Origin: Branchipolynoe longqiensis
Taxonomy: Eukaryota > Annelida > Polychaeta > Phyllodocida > Polynoidae
Direction: 5' to 3'
Assembly: GCA_030323885.1 (NCBI GenBank)
Contig: CM059192.1
Coordinates: 67,162,977-67,226,976 of the forward strand
Length of the DNA: 64,000 bases
Part shown: positions 20,287 through 30,235 of the stretch, one piece after another
How the letters are laid out: the number at the start of each line of letters is the position of its first letter
How positions within the stretch are numbered: the first letter of the stretch is position 1
Notes under the pieces: model-generated
What the model saw: the letters and a program-made list of their open reading frames with translations, nothing else
The model's database searches: none
Told to the model about the DNA's origin: nothing
Program-made: the position numbers and the translations under genes

Positions 20287-21693
20287 ATGACGCTTACTGG
20301 ATTGAAGGCACTGGCGCCCTTAAGTTTGGAAGGGAATCTTGCTGTGAACTGGAGAGATTGGATAAAAGCTTACGAGATATTTGCAACTGCAACAGGCGCA
20401 TCGGCAAAGGCAGAGCACATACAATGTTGCGTGTTTTTACACATTGCCGGAAAAGAAGTGCAGAAAATCCATCAAACATTCCAATTTGACGACTCGGAGA
20501 AGGAGAAATACGCGCCACTGGTGGAAGCCTTCCGAAAGTACTGCGCAGGGAACGAGAACATCACCGTCACCAGGTATAAATTCAATTGTTACAAGCAAAC
20601 AACAGAAGATATGGACACGTTCATTACAGAAGTGAAAAGTAAAATAGCGCAGTGCGACTTCAGAGCGCTTGAAGATGCCCTGTTATGCGATAAGCTGGTC
20701 TGTGGCATTAAAAGTGACAATGGGAGAGACAAACTCCTAGAGACCGAAGAGTTAATACTAGAAAAGTGCTTGAGCGTCTGCAGGTTGAGTGAACATAATA
20801 CGTGGACATTAAGAAGTGGGTCAGAGAATAATGCAGAAGTAGATAACCACGTGGACACCATTATGCGTGAGCAGGCGGCGCCATGGTTGAAATGGCAGTA
20901 TAGTACAGTGCGGCTGCCAGAGCCACCGCCCATGTGGAAACGGCCGACACGCCCATATCAAACTAAGACGGCAGGACCAAAAATAGACTGTGGCCGGTGT
21001 GGGTACCAACATGTACGATGGCAATACCCGGCGAAAGATAAGACCTGTATGGCATGTAACAAGATAGGACATTTTGCCAAAGTGTGCAGAAGTGCCAGAG
21101 CCAGTGGAAACTCAGTGAATGCTATAGAAGTGGAGAGCGTTAGAAATGAAGAAAAGTGGATGCAAGAAGGGACTGCAAAGTCAGATGACGAAGCGCTTTT
21201 CATAGGAATGTTGCAAGAATGCAGTACGGCAGGAGCGAATTTGTGGTACGCGAACATTCAGATATGCAACGTAAACGTGGAATTCAAATTAGACAGTGGT
21301 TCAGAGGCGAACTTAATACCAAAGGAACTGTACGACAGGCTGACAGGCCAGAAGTTAACCAAGACCAAGTGTAACTTGGTCACGTACACCGGCCAGCGCG
21401 TGACGCCCGTCGGTGAAACAATCAGCAACGTGAAGGGTCACCCACTCAAGTTCCAGGTGACTGCTACCGGCACACCACTACTAGGCAGGGACGCGTGTGT
21501 CGCACTTCGACTGATTGCACGTGTTGATGAACTGACCATGCCAGAGAACGTCGGCGCGAAAGCACCAAAACTGGTAAATGACTATAATGATGTATTTGTA
21601 GGATTGGGCAAGATCAAGGCAAATGCTCATATACACATAGATAACAATGTAACGCCAATAATTGACCCTCCTCGTAGAATACCCCACATCTGA
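20287..21693 (+). CDS. Gag-protease ORF of a Ty3/Gypsy-type retrotransposon, pol-truncated
   Basis: 468 codons, uninterrupted. Residues about 14-175 are a gag-like helical region (W22, W25 and C/L-rich helices). A zinc-knuckle pair follows: the first, C235-x2-C238-x3-H242-x4-Y247, has Tyr where the last Cys should be; the second, C254-x2-C257-x4-H262-x4-C267, is complete. An aspartic protease follows with D-S-G-S at 336-339 (the family usually has D-T/S-G-A) and its partner motif L-L-G-R-D at 398-402. The end, P-P-R-R-I-P-H, is the linker that normally leads into reverse transcriptase, but the frame stops at once inside the inverted repeat. Gag packages element RNA and protease matures the polyprotein. 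The open frame with low-divergence flanks suggests a young copy. The start is the first ATG after the primer site; in-frame initiation elsewhere is possible. Confidence 0.85.
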   Translation: MTLTGLKALAPLSLEGNLAVNWRDWIKAYEIFATATGASAKAEHIQCCVFLHIAGKEVQKIHQTFQFDDSEKEKYAPLVEAFRKYCAGNENITVTRYKFNCYKQTTEDMDTFITEVKSKIAQCDFRALEDALLCDKLVCGIKSDNGRDKLLETEELILEKCLSVCRLSEHNTWTLRSGSENNAEVDNHVDTIMREQAAPWLKWQYSTVRLPEPPPMWKRPTRPYQTKTAGPKIDCGRCGYQHVRWQYPAKDKTCMACNKIGHFAKVCRSARASGNSVNAIEVESVRNEEKWMQEGTAKSDDEALFIGMLQECSTAGANLWYANIQICNVNVEFKLDSGSEANLIPKELYDRLTGQKLTKTKCNLVTYTGQRVTPVGETISNVKGHPLKFQVTATGTPLLGRDACVALRLIARVDELTMPENVGAKAPKLVNDYNDVFVGLGKIKANAHIHIDNNVTPIIDPPRRIPHI

Positions 21694-21765
21694 CACCATG
21701 TAACAGAAGTAAGTGTGGACACGACAAGCTCTAGTACGTAAGTGCTTTATTAGGCTTTAGGGTTT
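21689..21765 (-). repeat. Right arm of 77-bp inverted repeat (LTR end + primer site, inverted)
   Basis: Inverse of 20183-20259. It supplies the ORF's stop codon (TGA at 21691-21693). Beyond 21765 the similarity stops, so this is not a complete inverted LTR. Confidence 0.95.
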
Positions 21766-22035
21766 GCAGCTGATCTGCATTTGCGGCTGATCTGCATTTG
21801 AACGCCAATCAGTTGCAAACCAGTTTCAAATGAGTCCTTGCACAGTCCCTGACTACTCGCCACCAATCACTAATTTATCGTAAGCCGATCGTCAATCAAT
21901 CACCAACTGATCGTCAACCAATCACCAACTGATCACCAAACAATCACCAGCTGATCGTCAACCGATCGCCAACTAATCACCAACCAATCAACTACTGATC
22001 ACCAATCCACCACTAATCAATCGCCAACAATTTCC
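21766..22035. repeat. 22-bp-type degenerate minisatellite (CCAATCACCAACTGATCG)
   Basis: Repeats of 'aaccaatcaccaactgatc' with variants from about 21885; a shorter 'ctgatctgcatttg' duplication at 21768-21800. Confidence 0.7.
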
Positions 22036-22253
22036 GCCCCCCCCCCATATGTTTGTGCTTTGGTCACAAGGCAATCACCGATGACTGTGGGTGTTATTTT
22101 TGTGGCCGCAAGAGATCGCCAAGTGGTCGCAAGCCTAGTGTGAATGAGGCCTTAATGCATTGTATTCCAATCACCCATCCGACTGTTACCGACAGATCTT
22201 GGAGGGAGAAAAAAAAAGGGCACCAGATTTAAAGGGACAGCAAAATGAGCTCT
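22036..22253. other. Possible MITE end, otherwise nothing
   Basis: 'aagcctagtgtgaatgaggcc' at about 22131-22152 looks like a DNA-transposon terminus, but I found no partner end. C-run at 22038-22046. Confidence 0.3.
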
Positions 22254-22530
22254 TTGTTTGTTGGTGTTTTACTCCCTGGCTACATCTAAGGTCATCCCAG
22301 GACGCATGCTAACTTCTGACAATGTGTATTCATGGCGACTTTATAGTGCTGCCCAACTGGAAGACTGCGCTTCCGGCACAATGACTTGACACTCCACTCA
22401 GTCACATTATCCTGATAATGAGCATGCCAGTCCTTGTCCTATCCTATTAATGCTGAGTGCCAGGCTAGGTAGTGACAAGGATCAATTTTGTAAGTCCTTG
22501 TTTTGACTCGGCATGGGTTTTAACCCATGA
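22254..22530 (-). mobile_element. SINE-A, minus strand
   Basis: Inverted tail 'ctacatctaaggtcatccc', body blocks ('tttatagtgctgccc', 'cagtcacattatcctga', 'agtgccaggctaggtag'); the head is lost near 22530. Confidence 0.85.
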
Positions 22531-22989
22531 AAGCCAGCCAGCATGTATAATGTCGCATGTGAATCAGGCCTGGTCTTCAAATCCCCCACACCCCCACCCC
22601 ATATCTTTATAATAAATAAAAAATCTAAAATAGAATTTTTGTTGTTGTTGTAATTAATCAAAATTTTAATACAAAATGCATATTGCATATCATCTATCCT
22701 GTATACTGAAATGGTGCCTATGAAATTTAAGCAATAGCCTCACTCAGCCACAATCCCTTTTGACAAATGCCCTGTTCATAGTCAAGTAGGTCATGGACAA
22801 TTAGAGGGTCGGGGAAGCGTCTCCTTGTTAATTAAAGGCAGCTGAGTGTGTGGGGGTGGGGGGGGGGGGTGAGGACTGTGACCTTGACCTGTGAAGGAAC
22901 CACAGGTGTGTTGAGAAGCTGGATGCACCTGTCCACTAATAACAGGAAGCTACATCCATTTGTCCACTTTTACTTTGCTTCTTTTTTTA
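22531..22989. other. No gene seen; G-run
   Basis: Unique sequence with a GGGGTGGGGGGGGGGGG run around 22853-22871. Confidence 0.45.
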
Positions 22990-23003
22990 AAACCTGAGAT
23001 GAG

Positions 23004-23044
<41 letters not shown>
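22990..23044. repeat. (TA)n microsatellite
   Basis: Pure ATAT of about 45 bp. Confidence 0.95.
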
Positions 23045-23049
<5 letters not shown>

Positions 23050-23095
23050 ATATGGGCAGAATATCAGATTGAAGTAAGCTATATATATGTTGTGG

Positions 23096-23560
23096 GGGTG
23101 ATAAAAATGGGAAATATTGCGCCTAGAGCAGCACTCGAACCCACATCTCTTTGCATTCCAGGCCAGTGTGCTAACCATTACACCACCTAGGCTCCCTGAT
23201 ATCACCACACTACCCACGCCTATCTGTCTATGTGGTTACTTGCCTGAGAGGTCAGTGCAGACTACTACACTCATCCCCCTGGAATTGTAAGTCTTTTAAT
23301 GGTTACAATTACATACATACAGGCAAAGCACTAAAACATATATACGCAGGGTAGGTTCAACAACCATACAGCGCGTAGTGTGTACAGGACCATGGTCATG
23401 GCAACCACTGTCATGGGGATGATGAAAATGGGAAATATTGCACCTAGAGCAGGACTCGAACCCACATCTCTTTGCATTCCAGGCCAGTGTGCTAACCATT
23501 ACACCACCTAGGCTCCACCTGTCTATGTGGTTACTTGCCTGAGAGGTCAGTGCAGACCTC
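23096..23560 (-). mobile_element. Duplicated tRNA-like SINE head, two copies
   Basis: Minus-strand tRNA-like stretches at about 23100-23193 and 23425-23517 are nearly identical. Read on the minus strand: A-box-like GGTGGTGTAATGGTTAGCAC and B-box GGTTCGAGTCC. Each is followed on the + strand by a duplicated 'gtctatgtggttacttgcc' block. The cloverleaf is imperfect, so tRNA-derived SINE is more likely than a tRNA gene. Confidence 0.6.
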
Positions 23561-23835
23561 TCATGCATCTGGAGTTTGAATCGCCGCAGCGTCAAACCGA
23601 TGACATATCAAATTTATACTTGTTGCTTTCTAGCCTGGTGCTCAGCATTAATAGGATAGGGCAAGAACTGGTTAGCACAGTATCAGGATAATGTGACTGT
23701 GGGATATCGGGTCAAGGTTCCAGCAGCCTGGTGTCCCAGTGGGGAAGCACTATAAAGTCGCCATGTGTGCGAACTGTCACAAGTCAGTAGCCATCGTCAT
23801 ATGACCTTAAGTGTTACTAGGACTCAAACAACATC
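23560..23835 (+). mobile_element. SINE-A lacking the head
   Basis: Body from 'gtcaaaccgatgacatatc' to 'accttaagtgttactagga'; the head is replaced by the preceding duplicated block. Confidence 0.8.
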
Positions 23836-23856
23836 TTTCTGCAATGCCGCTCTTTG

Positions 23857-23962
23857 ATATCACTACGATAGCCAAATAATTTCTAATGCATCCTTACTCT
23901 TTCTTTCATATATCACTATGATAGCCGAATAATTTCTAACGCATCCTTACACTTTCTCTCCT
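23857..23962 (+). repeat. 53-bp tandem duplication in front of the first cadherin exon
   Basis: Two copies of a 53-bp block ('atatcactacgatagcc', 'aataatttctaa', 'gcatccttac'); the second ends in a pyrimidine-rich run followed by AG at 23969-23970. Confidence 0.8.
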
Positions 23963-23966
23963 TTTT

Positions 23967-23976
23967 CAAGATGGCG
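23967..23976 (+). promoter_or_regulatory. YY1/Pho-type site CAAGATGGCG
   Basis: CAAGATGGCG matches the core of the animal YY1 promoter motif. An identical 10-mer occurs 120 bp downstream (24087-24096), over the chosen start codon. Function is inference. Confidence 0.35.
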
Positions 23977-24090
23977 TTGCCTTCGCTAACACCACCTGCC
24001 TGCTCCACCAGCTAACGAACCACACGGAGGATCACGTGACTCTCAACGACAGGTACCAGCTTGGGACAGTTGTGGCGTCACACAAACAAG
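23971..24090 (+). other. Putative 5' UTR part of cadherin exon 1, with a 14-codon uORF
   Basis: The pyrimidine tract plus CAAG before 23971 could be a 3' splice site, making this the start of an internal exon after an unseen leader. A short upstream ORF (ATG 23971, stop TAA 24013-24015) precedes the main start. Either the leader or the uORF reading could be wrong; only transcript data can tell. Confidence 0.4.
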
Positions 24091-24096
24091 ATGGCG
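24087..24096 (+). promoter_or_regulatory. Second CAAGATGGCG site at the start codon
   Basis: Overlaps the ATG at 24091 and also gives a good initiation context (A at -3, G at +4). YY1 sites placed over start codons are known in animal genes; here this is inference. Confidence 0.35.
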
Positions 24097-24148
24097 CCCA
24101 CCACTTACCTGCTTTTCTGCATGGTTGCTCTCTGCAACCAGCATCTGG
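24091..24148 (+). CDS. Cadherin-family gene, exon 1 (signal peptide)
   Basis: Encodes a typical secretory signal: short polar start (M-A-P-T-T), hydrophobic core (Y-L-L-F-C-M-V-A-L-C), then N-Q-H-L with a likely cleavage site at the alanine formed across the splice. The exon is 58 nt and ends in phase 1 at a consensus donor (GTAAGT, 24149-24154). The ATG has a strong context. Phase and reading agree with exon 2, 31.9 kb downstream (G + CG gives Ala). The product is a cell-surface adhesion-type protein that starts with its first cadherin repeat. The gap is long, so the linkage of this exon rests on phase, signal-peptide logic and strand rather than on homology. Confidence 0.65.
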
Positions 24149-24439
24149 GTAAGTGGAAACGCCTTCTTTGACTGCACATCACACTTGGGTTTGGTTTATA
24201 GGCACTTCAATGTTGTTGTTTATGTTTATTTCGGTATTAGACATAGTGTGGTTAATTTCAATATGGTAGAGTGTGCATGGATGGTGTGTAGTGCCAGCTT
24301 ATGTTTAAAATGACACAATTTCCTTTTAAGCGACAGAATGAAGCATTCAATTATTGAATCAGCTTCCTTTTTTTTAATAGGAGAATTTGGTGGAATTATA
24401 TGCTATATGAGTTAAATTAAGAGATACTATGTATGTTAT

Positions 24440-24635
24440 GTAAATTTGGTCCTGTCTCTGTGAAAGTGCATATAAAAGACCCCCTTGCTGCTGATCGGGA
24501 AGAGTAGCCTATGTGGCAGCAGCAGGTTTCCGCCAAAGAAATATGTCAGAATGACCATATGTTTGACGTCCAATAGCCGATGATAAAAATCAATGTGCTC
24601 TAGAGGTGTTGTTAAATAAAACAAACTTTACTTTT
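24440..24635 (+). mobile_element. SINE-B, 5'-truncated
   Basis: Inverse-matched by 26822-27000: 'gcatataaaagaccccc', 'gaccatatgtttgacgtcc', 'gctctagaggtgttgtt', tail 'aaataaaacaaacttta'. It lies in intron 1 about 290 bp after exon 1. Confidence 0.85.
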
Positions 24636-25975
24636 TTTAATGTAAATTTGGAGATATTATGTATGGTATGGTACGTGCATAATATATCTAAATAGATGGT
24701 CATTATTGGCAGATCTAAATTATCTAAACCAACATTGGAATCAGATCCCACAGGCATCAAACTTGTTGAAACAATACGCGCTGTTCACTTATAGAAGAAA
24801 TGGCAGACATCCATAGCTAATTGGTCTGTCATCCTAAAACCTCTAGATAGCGCTATGTATAAAGTAAAATAAAATAAACAGTTTAACATATCAATTATAA
24901 CCACCTCTAGAGTATTAAAAATAGTCACAGAAAATATCTATTAGATATACTTACAAATAAAGACATCACAAATTCCGGGAGGGGGTTGAGGGGTATAATA
25001 TTAATAAAACTACCAAGAGAGAGCTTCTAAAGTCATTCACCAGTCTAGTAGTCCTATAGTTTGCATTCTTCAATTAGATTACAAATACATATATACCTAC
25101 CTGACATTTAATCTTTAATCTAAATCTTAAAGTGTGTTTACTGAGCACTCTTTACATTTTCAGACACACATTATTTTTATTGTCATCTTCATTTTTATTC
25201 TTCTTGACCTTCAAATCATCAGTACCTCAGGCTCTGTGTGCATTATTATCTTGGCAGCTTTCTGTGGGAAATAGTTTCCCCAACGATATTTGCAACCCAC
25301 TGAGATGGTGTCGCGTCTGCTGTGTTCCCCCTATTACTATGTTGCATCAGTGTGTGTTGTTGAATGGAAAGAATGCCCAGAATGCATGAACTGTTTAGAT
25401 TTGTTTAACTATAAATAGTATGTTATTTAGATCCAGATTATGTAATAATTTTGAGTGTACACTTGTGATTAAAGTCCAGTTATAGTTATAGTTCAGACTA
25501 ATCAAAGGTAATCTAACACTTCCAATATTTACAATTTTTTTTTAATTTCTTGCAATTTTATTGAAATTTCTTAGAACCCAACTTTGAAGTACATAGACCT
25601 TTTTGTAGTAGTGTAACTGTAAGTAATATGTAATTTTGGTATTTAGTATAGTGAATTTGACCTCGAACCGATATCAAAGCCTTAGTCTCAGGCCCGCAGC
25701 ACCAAATAATTGTGTATCCTTAGATTCTACTTTTCCTTATTTAATTTCAGCGAAGAATTAGGTAACCCGAAGCATGATCATTTATCGAAATAATTACTAT
25801 CAAGAACAGCTGTCGTGATTACATATATGCTGTAGTATTTTAAGGCAGGGGTGTTGGCGCTTTCTGGGGAGAGAGAAAGCGTTAATATTATGTGTCCATA
25901 ACATGGACACCTACCTGTGTCTATTCATGTATCTATTCAAATGGACATATTGCCACCATCTTCCTATTAATAACC
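24636..25975. other. Intron 1, unique AT-rich sequence
   Basis: No repeats or coding blocks recognised. The open frame at 25132-25389 is hydrophobic filler without exon borders and is not called. Confidence 0.5.
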
Positions 25976-25977
25976 CG

Positions 25978-26315
25978 GACGCGGTGGCCTAATCGGTAAA
26001 GCGTAGGGTTCCCGTGCGGAAGGTCGGGAGTACAAATATCAGCCGAGTCAAACCAATGACTTATAAAGTTGATACTTGTCACTACCTAGCCTGGCAGTCA
26101 GCAGTACTAGGATAGAGCAATGACTGGTTAGCACAGTATCAGGATAATGTGACTGTCTGGGATACCGGGTCATGGTACCAGCGGCCTGGTCTCCCAATTT
26201 GACAGCACTATTAAGTCACCATGAGTGCGCACTGTCACAAGTCGGTAGACGTCCTGATATAACCTTAAATGTTGTTAGGACGTAAAGCAACAAGAAACAA
26301 GCACACACACCAAAA
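25978..26315 (+). mobile_element. SINE-A, full length
   Basis: Head GCGGTGGCCTAATCGGTAAA; body and tail complete, ending in a CA/A-rich stretch. Confidence 0.9.
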
Positions 26316-26348
26316 CACACCACACATCCAAACTAAAACGCAAGACCA

Positions 26349-26672
26349 GACAGGATGGCCGAATAGTGTCCGTCTCCTGTGCTGGTAGATCGTGGGGTCG
26401 TGGTTTCTAACCCTGGTCGAGTCAAACCAATGACTTAAAAAGTATTACTTCTCGCTTCCTAGCCAGGTGCTCGGCATTATTAGGATAGAGCAAGGTAGCT
26501 CAGTGTCAGGATAATGTCACTGAGTGGGATACCAGGTCATGGTGCCGGCGGCCTGGTTTCCAAGTGGGACAGCACTATAAAGTCGCCATGAGTGCACACT
26601 GTCACAAGTCGGTACCCGTCCTGATATAACCTTAGATGTTGCTAGGATGTAAAACAACAACAAACAAACTTA
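26349..26672 (+). mobile_element. SINE-A, full length, variant head
   Basis: Head GGATGGCCGAATAGTGTCCG followed by the full body and the tail 'aaaacaacaacaaacaaac'. The variant head (GATGGCCGAATGAGTTGAGC type) is shared with 58715-59060 and 3304. Confidence 0.9.
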
Positions 26673-26815
26673 AACACAACCTTCCCAAAACACACATCAT
26701 CCCACACACACTCCCCACACACACACATCATCCCCCACACACTACCCACACACACTACCCACACACACATCACCCCCCACACACTACCCACATGGCCCAC
26801 TAAGAATCACACAAA
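26673..26815. repeat. (CACA/ACCCACACA)n
   Basis: CA-rich simple repeat grown from the SINE tail. Confidence 0.85.
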
Positions 26816-26821
26816 AAATGG

Positions 26822-27152
26822 AAAGTTTGTTTTATTTAACAACACCTCTAGAGCACATTGATTTTTTATCATCGCCTATTGGACGTCAAACATATGGTCA
26901 TTTTGACATATTTCTTTGGAGGAATCCCACTGTCGCCACATAGGCTACTATTTCCGATAAGCAGCAAGGGGTCTTTTATATGCACTTTTCCACAGACAGG
27001 ACAGCACATACCACAGCCTTTGATGAACCAGTTGTGGACCTCTGGTTGGAATGGAAAATAGGCTAAACTGGAAATGGGTCCATTGAGCAGGATCGATCGG
27101 ATGACCCACACCTTCACAGGTGGACACTCTACCACCTGAGCTACGTCCCGCC
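26822..27152 (-). mobile_element. SINE-B, full length, minus strand
   Basis: Read on the minus strand it starts with a tRNA-like head (GGGACGTAGCTCAGGTGGTA; B-box region near 27080-27100) and ends 'aaataaaacaaactttc' at 26822. Length about 330 bp. It interrupts a SINE-A/CA region whose tail resumes at 27158. Confidence 0.85.
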
Positions 27153-27157
27153 CCTCC

Positions 27158-27240
27158 TCACCATGAGTGTGCACTGTCATTAGTCGGTATCCGTCCTGAT
27201 ATGACCTTAGATGTTGCTAGGATAAAACAACAACAAACAA
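27158..27240 (+). mobile_element. SINE-A tail
   Basis: 'caccatgagtgtgcactgtc' through 'aaaacaacaacaaacaaag'. It may be the 3' part of a SINE-A split by the SINE-B insertion. Confidence 0.75.
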
Positions 27241-27785
27241 AGACACACACTAACACCCACGACCCACCCACACTAAAACACACCACACCCCCACACACTA
27301 CACACACACTATTCTTACACTCACCACACCCAAATCCACATACCACGCCTACACTAACGCACACCACATCACCCACCCACACTAACACACACCACACACC
27401 CACACACTACACCCACACACTATCCTTACACTCACCACACCCAAATCCACATACGACACCCACACTAACACACACCACACCTACACACCACCTCCACACA
27501 CTATCCTTACACTCACCACCCCCAAATCCACATACCACACCTACACTAACACACACCACACCTACTACCACACCCACACCCACACCTCCACACCCACACT
27601 AACACACACCACCCATTCAACCATACTAACACACACCACCCACCCACACTAACACACACCACCCACACTAACATACACCACACCCACACGCAATATCCTT
27701 CACTCACCACACCCACACCCACACCCACATACCACACCCACACTCACACACCGCACCCACACCCACACACCACACCCGTCTCCGT
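27241..27785. repeat. CA-rich minisatellite (ACACACCACACCCACAC)
   Basis: Extends from the SINE tail. A higher-order unit of about 120 bp ('actatccttacactcacca') recurs near 27305, 27418, 27500 and 27690. Confidence 0.9.
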
Positions 27786-27972
27786 TTGATGAGGCGCGCT
27801 CACTGGTGAGCGCCATATATAGATTTGCCTTAGATCCACCGCTGGGTCCCGTTGGATCGCTCCCACTAAGTGTCGCTAGTCACCTGGAATTGTGATATAT
27901 ACACACATAAATGATATATATATAGATAGTGTATCTATGTATGTATATACACATATATATGTATATGCATAT
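27786..27972. other. Short unique segment and TA tract
   Basis: Contains an imperfect CGCTCACTGGTGAGCG palindrome at about 27797-27812. No gene seen. Confidence 0.5.
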
Positions 27973-28180
27973 GTGCTCTATAATCCATTATGGGAATATA
28001 AACAAGGACACTACCTATCTTCAGTTCCCTATGTAATAGTATAGCACTGTATCCCATCTATCTGACTCTGTGTAGTATGACATGGGCCACACTGGCGCCA
28101 CCTGTGAGGGGCTCTAGGCACTGTATGCCAGCTGCGTCTGGCCGTTAACGCCTATAGGCCCATCGGGACGGTCAAATTTT
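27973..28180 (+). repeat. Interspersed repeat R1, copy 1
   Basis: Highly similar to 59459-59700 ('gctctataatccattatggg', 'ggcgccacctgtgaggggct', 'ggacggtcaaatt'). Both copies sit between TA/CATATA microsatellites. No inverted ends and no ORF. Confidence 0.85.
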
Positions 28181-28289
28181 ACATATATACATATATACAT
28201 ATATACATATATACATATATATATTTATATACATATATACATATACACATATATATATATATTCATATATACATATATAAACATAGGGA
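28181..28289. repeat. (CATATATA)n microsatellite
   Basis: Simple repeat between R1 and the G-rich array. Confidence 0.95.
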
Positions 28290-30075
28290 GAGGAGGGGTG
28301 GTAGGATGTAGGGTGGTAGGGGGAGGATAGGGCGGTAGGGAGAGGAGGGGCAGTAGGATGTAGGGTGGGAGGTGACGGTAGGGTGTAGGGGAGGGGGGGT
28401 GTAGGATGTAGGGTGGAGGTGAGGTTAGGTGGGTGGGGAGGGAGAGGAGGGGGTAGGATGTAGGGTGGGAGGTGAGGGTAGGTGTAGGGGGAGGAGGGGC
28501 GGTAGGATGTAGGGTGAGGATGAGTTAGGGTGGGAGGGAGGGAGAGGAGTGGTAGGATGTAGGGTGGGAGGTGAGGGTAGGTGGTAGGGGAAGGAGGGAT
28601 GGGGGATGTAGGGTGGGATGAGGGTAGGGTGTAGGGGGAGAGGGGGCGGTAGGATGTAGGTGGGAGGTGAGGGAGGGAGGTTGAGGGGAGGAGGGGCGGT
28701 AGGATGTAGGTGGGAGGTGAGGGTAGGTTTGTAGGGGAGGGGAGGTAGGATGTAGGGTTGGAGTGAGGGTAGGGTGGTAGGGGAGGAGGGGCGGAGATGT
28801 GGGATGGAGGGTGAGGGTGAGGGTAGGGGGAGGAGGGCGGTAGGATGTAGGGTGGGAGGTGGAGGGTAGGGTGGAGGTAGGGGAGAGGGGCAGGATGTAG
28901 TGGATGTAGGGTGAGGAGGATGAGGAGGGTGGTGAGGGGAGGAGGGGAGGATGGGGGGGTGGGAGGTGAGGGTAGGGTGGAGGTGGGAGGAGGGGCGGTA
29001 GGATGTAGGGTGGCGGTAGTGGGGGAGGGGGTATAGGGGTGGGAGGGAGGAGGGGCGGTAGGATGTAGGGTGGGAGGTGAGGGTAGGGTGGTAGGTAGGA
29101 GGGGGGTAGGATAGGGTGGGTGGTGAGGGTAGGTTGTAGGGGAGGAGGGAGAGGAGGATAGGGTTGGAGGTGTGGGGTAGGGTGGTAGGGGGAGGAGGGG
29201 CGCGGTAGGATGGGGTGGGAGGTGAGGGTAGGGTGGTAGGGGAGGAGGGGCATAGGATGTAGGGTGGGAGGTGAGGGTGAGGGTGGTAGGGAAGGGGGGG
29301 GTAGGATGTAGGTGGGAGGGAGGTAGGTGGTAGGGGGAGGAGGGGCGGTAGGATGTAGGGTGGGGGTGAGGGTAGAGGGAGGAGGGGAGGTAGGACAGGT
29401 AGAGGGGTGGAGGGTAGGGAGGTAGTAGGGAGGGGAGGTGAGGGTAGGGTGGTAGGGAGAGGAGGGGCGGTAGGATGTAGGGTGGGAGGTGAGGGTAGGG
29501 TGGTAGGGAGAGGAGGGGCGGTAGGATGTAGGGTGGGAGGTGAGGGTAGGGTGGTAGGGGAGGGGGGAGGGTAGGATGTAGGTGGGGGTGAGGGTAGGGT
29601 GGTAGGGGAGAGGGGCGGTAGGATGTAGGGTGGGAGGTGAGGGTAGGGTGTAGGGGAGGAGGGGAGGTAGGATGTAGGGTGGAAGGTGAGGGTAAGGGGA
29701 GGTAGGGGAGGAGGAGGTAGGATGTAGGGTGGGAGGTGAGGGTAGGGTGGTAGGGGAGGGGGGTAGGGGTAGGTAGGATGGTAGGATGTAGGGTAGCGGT
29801 ATTAGGGTAGGTAGGGTGGTAGGGGAGGAGGGGCGGTAGGATGTAGGGTGGGGGTGAGGGTAGGGTAAGGGGGAGGAGGGGCGGTAGGATGTAGGTGGGA
29901 GGTGAGGGTAGAGGTGGTAGGTAGAGAGGGTGGCCGTAGTGTAAGGGTGGTTAGGGTGGGGGGGGTAGGGTGGGAGGTGAGGGTAGGGTGGTAGGGAAAG
30001 GAGGGGCGGTAGGATGTAGGGTGGGAGGTGAGGGTAGGGTGGTAGGGGGAGGAGGGGATGTAGGGCGGTATAAAC
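28290..30075 (+). repeat. G-rich minisatellite, about 51-bp unit, 1.8 kb
   Basis: The unit contains AGGATGTAGGGTGGGAGGTG, AGGGTAGGGTGGTAGGGG and AGGAGGGGCGG. Copy lengths are ragged through many 1-5 bp losses. Runs of three or more G at short spacing imply strong G-quadruplex potential on the + strand. The 628-codon minus-strand frame is proline/leucine-rich repeat translation, not a gene. Confidence 0.95.
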
Positions 30076-30119
30076 GCGCCCCTTTAACTGGGTCTCGGTT
30101 GTAATTTGACCATCGATCC

Positions 30120-30235
30120 ACTCACCTGTGTGTGGGTGTGTGTGTCTGTGGGTGTGTGTCTGTCTGTGTCTGTCTGTGGTGGGTGTCTGTGGGTGTGTGT
30201 CCGTGTGTCTGTGTGTAGGTGTAGGTGTGTGTGTG
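30120..30235. repeat. (GTGTGTCT)n-like tract
   Basis: 'gtgtgtctgtgggtgtgtgtc' variants between the G-rich array and unique sequence. Confidence 0.85.

Larger units (their letters stand above)
20056..21765 (+). mobile_element. Truncated Ty3/Gypsy-type retrotransposon bracketed by inverted LTR-end/primer-site copies
   Basis: Order: probable 5' LTR (20056-20249), primer-binding site, gag-protease ORF, then an abrupt switch at 21689 into an inverted copy of the LTR end plus primer site. Reverse transcriptase, RNase H and integrase are absent, so it cannot move by itself. Confidence 0.75.

Noticed and set aside
20226..20489. 87-codon ORF overlapping the gag start in another frame
   Set aside because: Shadow frame of the gag-protease ORF, beginning inside the LTR.
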